Source: JABSQH01 sp965230015
Lineage (GTDB): Bacteria > Actinomycetota > Acidimicrobiia > Acidimicrobiales > Ilumatobacteraceae
DNA length: 64,000 nt
Assembly (NCBI GenBank): GCA_965230015.1
Contig: CBDDKF010000002.1
Span: 806,001-870,000, forward strand
Reading direction: 5' to 3'
The first letter of the stretch is position 1; each line of letters begins with the position of its first letter. The notes beneath the pieces were generated by a model. It saw only the letters and a program-made list of their open reading frames with translations, was not told where the DNA came from and searched no databases. Made by a program: the position numbers and the translations under genes. This document shows, piece by piece, positions 47,890 through 57,560 of this stretch.

Positions 47890-50800
47890 AGCGGCACGCC
47901 GAGGCGTGTGGCGAGGGTCGTCGTGTCGGCATCGGGTGTGAGCTCCACCTCGGTGAGACCGGCCAGAAGGTGACCGATCACATCCCGTGCGGCGCTCACG
48001 CGGCCGCGCGCCAGGAGTACGTGGGCGAGCGCGCGCGATGCGTCCTCGTTGAGCGCTTCCGCTTCTACCGCACGGCCGGCGATGCGCTCGGCCTCGTCCA
48101 AGCCTCCATGCGCCATCAGCAGATCGACCGATCGGCTGGCCGCCGTGACGAACTCGCCCTGTAGTCGCAGGCGAGCGATGTGCCCCCACTCGGGGTCGCT
48201 GACGCCGTCGAGATACGACCCGCGATACGTCTCGATCGCAGCGCGGTAGTGCTCGAGCGCGCTGGCGGGCGAGCCCTGGGCATCGTCGAAGCGCGCCGAT
48301 TCGAGAAGGTGCCGAAAGCGATCGACGTCGACCAACAGACGATCACTGGCGACGAGCTCGAGGCGGGCGCCGTCGGCACGGACGAACCAGCTGCGAGCAG
48401 CTTCGTCGCGATCGGGCTCCAACGCACCCAGCAACTGATTGAGCGTGTACCGCAAATTGCTCGCCGCCGCACGCGCCGCTTTGCCCGGCCACATCAGTTC
48501 GGCGAGTTCGACACGTTCTTCGGTCCGTCGGTCGACGAGCAGGGCGAGCAGATCGCGCACCCGCTGGCGACGCCACAGATCGTCGGCAACCGGCCGCCCG
48601 CCGCGCAGCAGCTCGAAGGGACCGAGCACCCGTACCTCGGTGATCTCGGCCGGCCGTCGGGGCGCCGCGCGCAGCAGTGCCACCGTTTCGTCGCGCAGCG
48701 CTGTCGACCCCGACACCAACGCCTGGAGATGACGGCGCGGGTCCTGACGGAGATCGCTCAGCACGCTGCCGGCCTCGGTCGAGCCTGCCTCGACCGCCGC
48801 GACGGCGAGTTCCACCAGGTGCGGTTCGTAGGCCCACGGACGCAGCCGCGCCGGGCGGCCCCATGGAAGCCGCTCGGCCGGCCGACCGTCGCCGCACTCG
48901 CGCCATGCGACCAGCGCCCGACCGATGTCGCGCCGAAGTTCGTGATCGGGCCCACACGGCTCGCGCTCCCACACGGCGCGTGCCTCGGGCACGAGGACGT
49001 ACGACAAGGTCGCGGTCGCGCCATAGACGAACCGTGGCAGACCAGCAACGCCGTCGGGCGGCATGGCGTCGATCAGCGTGCGCCGTGCTGCGTCCTCGTC
49101 GCCGTCCATCACCTGCAACGCGGCGCGCGCCTGGGCAACGGTGTGATGAGGCCACGCCGTCGATGGCAGGTCAGCCGCTGCGGCCTCGGCCCGTGCCGTG
49201 AGCCGCTCGGCGGTGCCCAGGTCGCCCGCCGAGGCGTGAAACAGTGCCGTCGTCGCGGCGCCCTCGACGAACAGGTGGGTTTGTCCCATCGCCCCGATCC
49301 GCTCCACCAACCGGGTGGCCAGGGCTCGACCCTCGGCATCGAGCTCGCCCAGCTGCCAACGCTGAATCAGCTCGAAGCCGGCCAGGCGATTGGCGTACAG
49401 GCTGTCGGGCAGCTGCCGCACGGCCGCCGCATCGTCGAGCGCCGCACGCACCTCGCCGGCGTATCCGCGGTGGATCACCGAGTAGAAGCGCGCAAGGTCG
49501 CGCAGGTCGTGATCATCGGAGGGTGTGGCGACCGCAACCTCGCTGGCGAGCTCGAACGCCGCCCGGTGCTCACCAGCCAACGAGTGCGCCCACAGTCGGG
49601 CCAGGTGTTGCACGCGCACCGCATGCGGCGCGTCGTCGGCAGCCAACACGTCGAGCTCGTCGAGCCCTCGGCGCACGCGCCCGAGGTCGGCCGCGGTGTA
49701 CGCCTCTTCGATCAACCGGAGCGTGCACAGCACTTCGAGTTCAGCGTCACCCTCTTGACGCGCCCGCAGCTGTGCTGCCTCGAGCTGCCCACGGGCTGCG
49801 TCGGGTCGATCGAGCAACGACAACGCACCATCGATCGCATCGAGCGCCAGGGACGAACCGAGCGCCATGCGCAACCGCTCGACGACACGGCGGTTGGTCG
49901 CGGTGGCATCGCGCACGAACAGCCCCCGCGCAAGGTCGCGGGCGATCTCCTCGAGGGCGTCGGTAGCGGCGGCGGCGACGAAGTGCTCGATCGCCTCGAG
50001 GAGCGCACCGCGCTCCTGCAGCACGCGAGCGACGCATGCGTGGGCGTCGGCCAGCGTCGACGCGGCGCCTCCGTCGAGCAGCGCATCGCGCACGAGATCG
50101 TGGATGGCAACAACATCGCCGTGGCGCGTGGTCATCGGCAAGGAAGCGACGATCGCGGCAGCATCGACGCGCCCGTCGGTGAGCGAAGTGATGAGTTCTC
50201 CATCGAGGGGGCGCGCCACAGCGAGTGCCCTGAGGTCGGTACGCAGCGGTTCGTCGATCGCTTCCAGCACCTCTTCGACGAGATACTGCACCGCGCCCGC
50301 ATGCCCCGTCGCCGCCTCCAACGCCAGCAGCGCCGGCCAACGTCGGTCGGGTAGCTGGTCAGGATCGAGTTCGTTGGCGGCAGCGAACCGCTCGAGCTCC
50401 TCGTCGTCGAACGCCAAGTCGTGCTCGACAAGGATGTCCACTGCCCCGTCGAGCCGGTCGCGCATCGGCGGCTCGAACACCATGCGCCGCCCAGCCACCA
50501 CGAGATGAGCGTTGTTGGGCATCGAGGCGTAGAAACGATGCAGGAGATCCGCGGCGGCATCATCGAATCGGTGGGCATCGTCGATGACCAGGCAGATCTC
50601 GGTCGGCGTCTGCGACCAGGCGAACGAGCACAGATCATCGACGTCGTCGACCAGGCTGGGCGCATCCAGGGCTTCCGCAAGCGCCGTCAAGAGCTCGGGC
50701 GCATCGACGTTCGCCCCGCGCAGGTCGACCAGGCGATCGTGGCGCTCGCCGCCAGTTTCCGCGAGGCGATGGTCGTGGTCGCCCAGCGCCTGGGCGATCA

Positions 50801-50909
50801 GTGTGGACTTACCGAACCCCGCGCCACAGATGATGAACGTGGCACGTCGATCAAATCGACCGGCCACGCGTCCGAGCAGACGGTGGCGGCGAACCGGACC
50901 GGACAACAT
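47886..50909 (-). CDS. Large ATPase/TPR transcriptional regulator with C-terminal SARP (BTAD) domain
   Basis: 1007 residues. N-terminal STAND-type ATPase (Walker A CGAGFGKST near 29-37, Walker B EICLVIDDAH near 105-114), a long TPR-like helical region (about 300-730), then a winged-helix OmpR-like DNA-binding part (VRVLGPFELLRGGRPVADDLW near 755) and a BTAD domain (DVDRFRHLLESARFDDAQ to the end, with YRGSYLDGVSDPEW). In classical AfsR/SARP proteins the DNA-binding and BTAD parts come first; here they are last, as in some MalT-like variants. It lies 40 bases downstream of the LYDSR gene in the same direction, so it may belong to the exported-protein operon and sense its state. ATG 50909. Confidence 0.83.
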   Translation of the reverse strand: MLSGPVRRHRLLGRVAGRFDRRATFIICGAGFGKSTLIAQALGDHDHRLAETGGERHDRLVDLRGANVDAPELLTALAEALDAPSLVDDVDDLCSFAWSQTPTEICLVIDDAHRFDDAAADLLHRFYASMPNNAHLVVAGRRMVFEPPMRDRLDGAVDILVEHDLAFDDEELERFAAANELDPDQLPDRRWPALLALEAATGHAGAVQYLVEEVLEAIDEPLRTDLRALAVARPLDGELITSLTDGRVDAAAIVASLPMTTRHGDVVAIHDLVRDALLDGGAASTLADAHACVARVLQERGALLEAIEHFVAAAATDALEEIARDLARGLFVRDATATNRRVVERLRMALGSSLALDAIDGALSLLDRPDAARGQLEAAQLRARQEGDAELEVLCTLRLIEEAYTAADLGRVRRGLDELDVLAADDAPHAVRVQHLARLWAHSLAGEHRAAFELASEVAVATPSDDHDLRDLARFYSVIHRGYAGEVRAALDDAAAVRQLPDSLYANRLAGFELIQRWQLGELDAEGRALATRLVERIGAMGQTHLFVEGAATTALFHASAGDLGTAERLTARAEAAAADLPSTAWPHHTVAQARAALQVMDGDEDAARRTLIDAMPPDGVAGLPRFVYGATATLSYVLVPEARAVWEREPCGPDHELRRDIGRALVAWRECGDGRPAERLPWGRPARLRPWAYEPHLVELAVAAVEAGSTEAGSVLSDLRQDPRRHLQALVSGSTALRDETVALLRAAPRRPAEITEVRVLGPFELLRGGRPVADDLWRRQRVRDLLALLVDRRTEERVELAELMWPGKAARAAASNLRYTLNQLLGALEPDRDEAARSWFVRADGARLELVASDRLLVDVDRFRHLLESARFDDAQGSPASALEHYRAAIETYRGSYLDGVSDPEWGHIARLRLQGEFVTAASRSVDLLMAHGGLDEAERIAGRAVEAEALNEDASRALAHVLLARGRVSAARDVIGHLLAGLTEVELTPDADTTTLATRLGVPL

Positions 50910-50949
50910 CGGGCGACATCATGTCACCGCGACTGCGACCTCCCTCAGG

Positions 50950-52701
50950 TCAGGGGACAAATCCGTTCACGTCGACCACGAGATCGATGTCGCGCAACGT
51001 GAAGAAGCACACCTCACCACCGGCACCCACCCTGGCGACCACGGCGTTGGGGATGTTCTCCCCTGGTCGGTAGTTGAGGTTCGACGCCTCGGGCTGCGCA
51101 GTCCCGCACGGGAACACGGTGACGAATCCGTTGGCCGCAGGGTTCACCGCGGTGACGTTGAGAATCACGCCGGTTGCGCCGTTGGGCACGCCGCCGACGC
51201 CGGTGACGCGAATCTCCGTCGTCGAGCCTCCGGTTCGGCGCCCAGGACCCTCGCGACTGTCGAACAGGCGCACCGGGTCGATTCCTTGCACCGCCGTAGT
51301 GGCCGGCAAGTAGCCGTTGACGTCGACGATCAGGTCGATGTCGCGATGCACGTAGAAACACACCGCTCCGTCGTCGCCGATCCGGGCGACGACCGCGTTC
51401 GGGGCGTTCTCCCCCGCACGGAAGTTGACATTCGAAGCCTCCGGGAGATCGGTCCCACACGGGAACACCGTGATGAAGCCGTTGTCGACGGCGTTCGCCG
51501 CCGTCACGTTGAGGATCACGCCGGACGCATCGCCTGGGATCCCGAACTGTCCAGCCAGGTCGACCTCGGTGGTCGTACCCGCCTGGCGAACGCCCGGGCC
51601 TTGGCGCGAGTCGTACGCCCGCTCAGGAGCGAGCGACACCACGTCGGACAGCCGTGGGACGTAGCCGTTCACATCGACCACGAGGTCGAGGCCGCGCAGG
51701 TTGTAGACGCACACGGTGCCACCTGCGCCGACCTTGGCGAGCACTGCGTTCGGGCGTGTCTTACCGGGTTGATAGTTGAGGTTCGACGTCTCCGAGCGCT
51801 CGGTCCCACACGGAAACACCGTGGTGAACCCGGCCTGGTCCGGCAACACTGCCGTGACGTTCAACAAGACGGCGAGCGCATCGTCGGGAACGCCGCCCAC
51901 GCCGGTGACGTCGATTTCGGTCACCGTGTCAGGCGCACGCCGTCCGGGCCCCTCGCGCGAGTCGTAAAGGCGGGCGGGGTCGATGGTCACCAGCGGCGCA
52001 ACAAACACAGGATTCGGCACCTCGGCGGACCAACCCGAGTCGGGACCGACATCGCTCGACTCGATATCGAAGGTCACGTCGTCGAACTCGAACCCCGAGC
52101 GGAAGCGCAGCGACTCGGGGTTGCCGACGCAGGCCACCGAGAACGTCGCCGAATACGACTTGGCAGCGCCGTCGGAACCCGCCTCGCCGACGCAGCGCAC
52201 CGTTCCGTTGCGCACGACCGCAGTGGTGAACTCCTCGTCGCGCACGCCGAGGCGTACTTCGGCGTCGGCGGCGCCATCGCCGTCGACGTCGAGTGGCCAG
52301 GCGGCGCTCGTGTCGCCGAACACCCAGTCGTCGCTGGTCGGTGAGGTCCACTCCTCGAGAACCACCGTGGCGGTCACCTCGCCGTCGTCGTCGATCGACA
52401 CCGACGAGCTGACGATGTCGGACCACGCGAAGTCGGCGTCACCCGCGGGGTCGGTGATGCTGCGCTGCTGCGTCGCCCGGTCCGAGGGCGCCATCGCGGT
52501 CTGGCCGTCGCCGGTCCCGTCACCCACTCCTGCAGCGGGCGACGTGGCCGGCGAATCGACGACCGCGTCGTCACCCACGTCGTCGAGCGACAACGAGTCG
52601 CGCTGGGCCGCAATGACGCTGCCACCCGCAACCAGCGCGCCGACGAGCGCGACTGCGCCGATCGTCGAGAGGCGTCGCCTCGTCCCACCGGTGCTGCTCA
52701 C
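50950..52701 (-). CDS. Secreted protein with three LYDSR/LFDSR repeats
   Basis: 583 residues. Signal or anchor (STIGAVALVGALVAGGSVIA), a Ser/Thr/Asp-rich link, a beta-rich domain with VACVGNPESLRFRSGFEF (to about 225), then three tandem domains of about 116 residues. Each opens with ARLYDSREGPGRR, ERAYDSRQGPGVR or VRLFDSREGPGRR and closes with VVDVNGYVP, IVDVNGYLP or VVDVNGFVP, with an internal NVTA...GF.TVFPCGT motif. The first 35 codons overlap nothing; GTG 52701 overlaps the stop of the giant upstream gene (GTGA), so translation is coupled. I infer an extracellular partner of the two giant proteins encoded before it. Confidence 0.82.
   Translation of the reverse strand: MSSTGGTRRRLSTIGAVALVGALVAGGSVIAAQRDSLSLDDVGDDAVVDSPATSPAAGVGDGTGDGQTAMAPSDRATQQRSITDPAGDADFAWSDIVSSSVSIDDDGEVTATVVLEEWTSPTSDDWVFGDTSAAWPLDVDGDGAADAEVRLGVRDEEFTTAVVRNGTVRCVGEAGSDGAAKSYSATFSVACVGNPESLRFRSGFEFDDVTFDIESSDVGPDSGWSAEVPNPVFVAPLVTIDPARLYDSREGPGRRAPDTVTEIDVTGVGGVPDDALAVLLNVTAVLPDQAGFTTVFPCGTERSETSNLNYQPGKTRPNAVLAKVGAGGTVCVYNLRGLDLVVDVNGYVPRLSDVVSLAPERAYDSRQGPGVRQAGTTTEVDLAGQFGIPGDASGVILNVTAANAVDNGFITVFPCGTDLPEASNVNFRAGENAPNAVVARIGDDGAVCFYVHRDIDLIVDVNGYLPATTAVQGIDPVRLFDSREGPGRRTGGSTTEIRVTGVGGVPNGATGVILNVTAVNPAANGFVTVFPCGTAQPEASNLNYRPGENIPNAVVARVGAGGEVCFFTLRDIDLVVDVNGFVP
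50953..51990 (-). repeat. Three tandem coding repeats of about 350 bp
   Basis: Roughly 51990-51643, 51640-51289 and 51288-50953, each encoding one LYDSR-type domain. Amino-acid patterns are well conserved, but the DNA has diverged, so the duplications are not recent. Confidence 0.75.
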
Positions 52702-55700
52702 GGCGCGGGACTCCCCGATGCGGGTGTCGACCAATCGCCAGGTCCGATCACATTGAGGGCGCGCACCCGTACGTCGTAGGTCACACCGTTGGTCAGGCCC
52801 CCCAGCTGCGTGGCCAGCTGGTCGGCGGCGACGTTGCGCGTGCCGCCGAAACTCCCGCCCGCCGCTCGGATCTGCACCTCGTATCGAATTAGCGCCGACC
52901 CGCCGTCGTTCGGTGCCGGCCACGACACGGCCAGTGCGCCGTCGGCCGGCGTCACGACCACGCCAGCAACGGGATCGGGGGCAGTGCCTCCGCCGTCGAC
53001 GGTGACCTGCACCGGTGCCGACCAGGCGCCGGCGCCGACGGAGTTCTCGGCACGCACCCGGAACTGCACCTCCGTACCCGCCGGGATCCCGGTGATCGTC
53101 GCCGAGGTCGTCGATCCGACGACGTTGACCGGAGTGCCCCATGCACCTCCTGCGGTGCGCCGTTCGATCCGGTAGCGCTGAATCGCCGCGCCACGACCCG
53201 CCACGCTGCGCCACCTGAGCCGGACGAGCCCACCGCCGGTGAGCGCACGCACCAGCCGTACTCGACTCGGCACCATCGGTTCCGGCGTCACGAACACCGT
53301 GTTCGACCAGGGGCTGTCGCCGTCGTCGTTGCTGGCGAGCACGCGCCACTCGTACGTGGTCCCGTTCGTCAATTGCTTGGCCACGTACGTCGTGCGGGTG
53401 GACGGCAGCTCAACTGCACTCCCCCACGCGCCTGCGCCCACCCGGCGCTCGAGCCGGTAGCCGGTGACCGGCGAGCCGTTGTCGGCAGGCGGGCTCCAGC
53501 GCAGCAACGCTGCTCGATGTCCGCTCCGACCCTGCAGATCGTCGACCGCGTCCGGTCCCGGCTGCGCCTCGGTGGTCGAGGGAGCCACCGTGGTCGTCGT
53601 GGTGGTCGTGGTCGTGGTGGTCGTCGTGGTGCTCGTGGTCGTGGTGCCGCCGTCGGCGGTCCACGGCAGCTCCAACGCCTCGACGTAGGCGATGGTCGGT
53701 GCCATGTTCGGCCCACGGTCGAGCTGTTCCGCGTCTTCGATCACCAGCCGCGCTGCAGATCCACTCGGCGGCAGCGGCAGGGTCCCGGTCCACGTCGAGC
53801 CGCTCCGGCCGACGGACTTCGACAGCGTGATCGGACTTCCCACGTCGCGCCACCGCAGGTCCGGGTCGGCGATGTCCGGATCGGCCTCCTGCATCACGGC
53901 GGTCATCTCGTTTCCGAGTTCCTTGCCCTCGACGGTGATGTTGATGTCGTCGGTGGGGTCGAAGAAGCTGTCGAGCACTCGATTCGTGTTCACGAACCGG
54001 GACGCACCCAGACGGATGGGCTCGGTGATGATGTGCTCGCTGACGAAGGCCCCGTCGACCGACACGGGCTGGTACCGGCACAGCGCCAGCCTGACGAACG
54101 GGCGGTAGCCGATGTCGGTGTCGAAGCTCGGGTCGATCGTGACATCGGCGAACCAGCGATTGCTCTCAGGATCGAAGCGCACCTCGAAGCCGGCGACGTC
54201 CACGTCGGGGCCGGCGACGCCCTCTTCTGTCGCTGCGGCGTAGAAGTCGAGGTCGTCGAGCGCCAGCACACCGTCGAGCGCAGTCGGGCTCAGCGGATCA
54301 CGGGCCACTTGGCTGAGCGGCGTGTTGCCATCGCCGACGAGCACGCCGAGCAACTCACCCTCGCCAGTGGTGAACCATGGTCGTTGCAGCCAGACGCGGA
54401 TCGTCTCGCCGTTGTGCGATACACCAAAGTCCCCGCCCTCGGAGAAGATCTCGCGGGCGAATGCAGGCAGCACCTCGTCGACGAGAATCACGTCGGGCAC
54501 GCCGGTGTTGGGGAACGTCACCGGGAAGCGACCGCCGCCGGTCTCGGTCGACCGCCGATTGATCGGCCGCGGAACGTAGTCGATGTCGACGTCGGTATTG
54601 AGCGGCAGCGTGCTCCCGCTCAACCGAGTGACCTCTCCGAGATCGGCGTCGATGACGTAGTCGGTGTCGACTGCGGCGAGCACTCCCCCGACGCGCACCT
54701 CGACGTTGATCTTGGAGATGCCCTCGGCCGGCGTTCCGGGAATTCCGACCGTGGCGGTGTTGGTGGGGAACTGCACCGTCGCCCGCTCGGTGAAGTAGCG
54801 GGCATACCGGCTGAACGCATCGAGCGTGAGGTCGGCCTCGTGGCGCTTCGTGTCGCCGAGTTCGAACAGGTCGGGGTCGATGCCGACCTTGTCATCTTCG
54901 CTGTAGCTCTCGGTCTGGGTGAACAGCTTGCGGGTCGTCTCCAGATCGGTGGTCCCGTTCGGCGAGGCGCCGTTGTCGATCGGGTCGGTCCAAGTAGCGA
55001 ACACTTCGAGGCGACCGGTCGACTTGACGTCGATGCTGAACGTGCCGGCCATTCGCGCCCGGGTATCGCCGAGCTGACGTTCGACCTCGTTGACCGCAGC
55101 ACTCGGGAGGCTCAACGGACGCTGCACGGCGTGCACCAGTGTGAGCTCCTGGCGCTCCGACACTTGCCACATCTCGCCTGCCGCGGCGGCATCGACGAGC
55201 CGGTCGTTCGTGGTCTGGCCCCAGTCCTGCAGCGCCTTCCAGTGTGGTGCGAGCCCTGTGTCGGCCGTCGGAGCGGCGTACACGGTTCTCGTGATGCCCT
55301 TTGGCACCTGGACGATCACCGTCGGGCCGCTGTCGGTCGGTGCGGGTACGACAGGGGCGCCGTTGCCGGCCCGCATCTCGACGCTCACCGCATGACCTTG
55401 CGGCCAACTGACCTGCATCGGCATCACTACCGAGGCGGTCGCGCCGGGGATGTCGAGCAACGCGATACCGGACATCGCCGGCTCGACGAGATAGTCGACG
55501 TCGGTGCGCCACTTGCCGAGCGGTTCGCTGAGGAGTTCGCTCGTATCGGCATCGACCGACGTGTGCGCCTCGATCGACGCTGCTGTGCGGTTGACGAACA
55601 TGTTGAAGTTCGCCAGATCCTCGAACAGGGCATCGTCGGGTTGCGGAAACCCGTGCAGCTCACACTGGTACTGAGTCGTGGTCGCCGGGAACAACAACCG

Positions 55701-57560
55701 TGTGGTCGGCGTCACCGTTGCGTCGGCGATGTCGAAGTCGCTCTTGATCACCAGCGTGGTGACGGTGTCGCCCCATCCTGGAATCGGCTTGGGCTCACGG
55801 CGGATCGGCACCGGCCGACCCATGGGGCTCATCCGCCCGTAGCGGTACAACGCGGTCTCGTTGGTGGTGCCGGCCCCATGGTCGTCCTCGATCGACAACG
55901 AGTGGCCACCGAGGTCGACAACGCGTGCGCGGAACCGATACTGGCGCGTGTACCGCAGGCGCGGGAGTACGCCGTCGGGCACCTCGTAGGTCACGCCGAT
56001 CTTGCCGTCCATGTCAGTCGGCGGCAGGTTCTTCTCCTGCACCGCCGGCCCGGTTGTGCCAGAGAATGCCGACTTCTGCGGCGGGTCGGCCGCCTCGCTC
56101 CAGCCGTTCCAGCTGAATACCAATGGGCTGAGCCGCTGCTTGGTGTCGTCGAAGCGTGCCGGCGCCGGCGTCATCTTGTAGCCCGGCCCAATATCGGGAT
56201 TGGGGTTCGGATCCGGATTGATGTTGACGCCCTGCGGGTCACGGGTCTTGCGCGCCATCTCGGTGAACGCCGTATACGTCATCCACCCCTCGTCACCGTC
56301 GGGGTTGAGGTCCAGGCCCGGGTTGCGCGGGAAGTCGTAGCCCGCCGGCACGATCCGATCCCACAGCGAATACCACCGCTTTGTCGTCTCGTCATACACG
56401 TCGTAGCGCCGGCCACCGATCAACGCATCGCCGTCGACCACGATCGGGCCCGTTGTGGAGTCGTCGAGGTAGTCCTCGATGTCACTCTCGAGTTGCTCCT
56501 GCGCCGCCCACCGGCCTTCGACCTCCGTGATCAGGTCGACGGGCTTGCGGGTGAGATAGATGCCTCCCGAGTTGAAGCCGCCGAACGCCGCGTCATCGTC
56601 CGCGTCGAGGCCGCTGTCGACGTTGGCGACCGCCGTGCTCGCCGAGCCGAGGTCGACCGATCCGACCGTGTGCGAGCCGTCACCGATCGGCGACCAGTCG
56701 CCCGGCCCAGGGCCCGACACCGACCCCTCGGTCGGCCACCAACTGGTGGTGGTCCGAACGGAGATGGGCACGATCTTGGCGCGCGGGTACAGATTCTCGA
56801 GATTCGAAGTGACATTGACGAGATACGGCCCTGCGGCGCCCGGGAGCCGTACCTCGAGATCGACCAGCAGACCGAGCGCCCGCAGCAGCTCCGGATGCGC
56901 CTGCGCATAGGCGACGATCTCGTGAAAGTCGGAATCGGCCGGCGTCTCCTCATTGTCGACGTTGCCGTCACCGAGCGGCTCGAGATGGTCATCGCGGTCA
57001 CTGAGCACCGAACTGCCCGTGATCGAGCCATACGAACCGAGCCCAGTCACGTCCCCCACGCTGGGGATCGAGGTGGAGAACGCCTCGGCGACGTCGCGCA
57101 CCAGTTGCTCGACCGCCGTGGTCAGGCCCGGCGCGTCATACATCGGCGCCAATAGATCGTCGCCGACCTTGAGGTCGACACGGAACCGGTCGACCTCGAT
57201 CGACGTGCTGCCAGCCGGACCGCCCGTACCAAAGAGCGCACTCCAAGCCGCTTCCGACGGTGCGGGTGTCAGCCAGTTCGGGTCGCCGACGCCAATCCCC
57301 GAGTTCGCTGGCACGGGCGCTCCGCTGATGCCGACATCGAAGGTCAGCGGGGGCGTCAGCGGACCGACGGGATTGGGACCTGGCGCAGTGCCGTTGATCA
57401 CCCGCGGCCAGTTACTCCAATCACGGATCCAGTCGTTCAGTTCCCCGTTCGCCTGCAGGCGGGGAATGATGAACACCGAGAGGCGGCCGAACCGGCCCAG
57501 TGGCGTCGTCCGCGTGATGCCGTTGGGAAGGGCGACGAGCAGTTGATAGCTGGCGGTCAT
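52698..57560 (-). CDS. Giant protein (1620 aa) with Thr-rich linker and three FN3 domains; unknown
   Basis: No signal peptide and no membrane span. Residues 1-1290 are a mixed, beta-rich body I cannot assign: it opens MTASYQLLVALPNGITRTTP, has Trp-rich turns (DWIRDWSNWP), FN3-like stretches such as YRFRARVVDLGGHSLSIED, and a late segment WFADVTIDPSFDTDIGYRPF. I have a weak, unchecked memory of similar segments in large uncharacterised proteins of other phyla. A threonine-only linker (about 1304-1323) leads to three fibronectin type III domains (about 1335-1425, 1428-1520, 1525-1620), which are usually extracellular. ATG 57560 shares a base with the stop of the Tat-protein gene (TGATG) and its own stop overlaps the LYDSR gene start. 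Probably works with both. Confidence 0.75.
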   Translation of the reverse strand: MTASYQLLVALPNGITRTTPLGRFGRLSVFIIPRLQANGELNDWIRDWSNWPRVINGTAPGPNPVGPLTPPLTFDVGISGAPVPANSGIGVGDPNWLTPAPSEAAWSALFGTGGPAGSTSIEVDRFRVDLKVGDDLLAPMYDAPGLTTAVEQLVRDVAEAFSTSIPSVGDVTGLGSYGSITGSSVLSDRDDHLEPLGDGNVDNEETPADSDFHEIVAYAQAHPELLRALGLLVDLEVRLPGAAGPYLVNVTSNLENLYPRAKIVPISVRTTTSWWPTEGSVSGPGPGDWSPIGDGSHTVGSVDLGSASTAVANVDSGLDADDDAAFGGFNSGGIYLTRKPVDLITEVEGRWAAQEQLESDIEDYLDDSTTGPIVVDGDALIGGRRYDVYDETTKRWYSLWDRIVPAGYDFPRNPGLDLNPDGDEGWMTYTAFTEMARKTRDPQGVNINPDPNPNPDIGPGYKMTPAPARFDDTKQRLSPLVFSWNGWSEAADPPQKSAFSGTTGPAVQEKNLPPTDMDGKIGVTYEVPDGVLPRLRYTRQYRFRARVVDLGGHSLSIEDDHGAGTTNETALYRYGRMSPMGRPVPIRREPKPIPGWGDTVTTLVIKSDFDIADATVTPTTRLLFPATTTQYQCELHGFPQPDDALFEDLANFNMFVNRTAASIEAHTSVDADTSELLSEPLGKWRTDVDYLVEPAMSGIALLDIPGATASVVMPMQVSWPQGHAVSVEMRAGNGAPVVPAPTDSGPTVIVQVPKGITRTVYAAPTADTGLAPHWKALQDWGQTTNDRLVDAAAAGEMWQVSERQELTLVHAVQRPLSLPSAAVNEVERQLGDTRARMAGTFSIDVKSTGRLEVFATWTDPIDNGASPNGTTDLETTRKLFTQTESYSEDDKVGIDPDLFELGDTKRHEADLTLDAFSRYARYFTERATVQFPTNTATVGIPGTPAEGISKINVEVRVGGVLAAVDTDYVIDADLGEVTRLSGSTLPLNTDVDIDYVPRPINRRSTETGGGRFPVTFPNTGVPDVILVDEVLPAFAREIFSEGGDFGVSHNGETIRVWLQRPWFTTGEGELLGVLVGDGNTPLSQVARDPLSPTALDGVLALDDLDFYAAATEEGVAGPDVDVAGFEVRFDPESNRWFADVTIDPSFDTDIGYRPFVRLALCRYQPVSVDGAFVSEHIITEPIRLGASRFVNTNRVLDSFFDPTDDINITVEGKELGNEMTAVMQEADPDIADPDLRWRDVGSPITLSKSVGRSGSTWTGTLPLPPSGSAARLVIEDAEQLDRGPNMAPTIAYVEALELPWTADGGTTTTSTTTTTTTTTTTTTTVAPSTTEAQPGPDAVDDLQGRSGHRAALLRWSPPADNGSPVTGYRLERRVGAGAWGSAVELPSTRTTYVAKQLTNGTTYEWRVLASNDDGDSPWSNTVFVTPEPMVPSRVRLVRALTGGGLVRLRWRSVAGRGAAIQRYRIERRTAGGAWGTPVNVVGSTTSATITGIPAGTEVQFRVRAENSVGAGAWSAPVQVTVDGGGTAPDPVAGVVVTPADGALAVSWPAPNDGGSALIRYEVQIRAAGGSFGGTRNVAADQLATQLGGLTNGVTYDVRVRALNVIGPGDWSTPASGSPAP
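53590..53648 (-). repeat. GTGGTC/GTCGTG microsatellite encoding the Thr linker
   Basis: About 60 bases built from GTGGTC and GTCGTG units (plus orientation) encode an almost pure threonine run between the body and the FN3 domains of the giant protein. Three-base periodicity allows length change without frameshift. Confidence 0.85.

Noticed and set aside
53373..57155. Very long plus-strand open frame opposite the giant protein
   Set aside because: High GC keeps antisense frames open; its translation is Arg/His-rich with no domain pattern, while the minus frame has FN3 domains and coupled starts.
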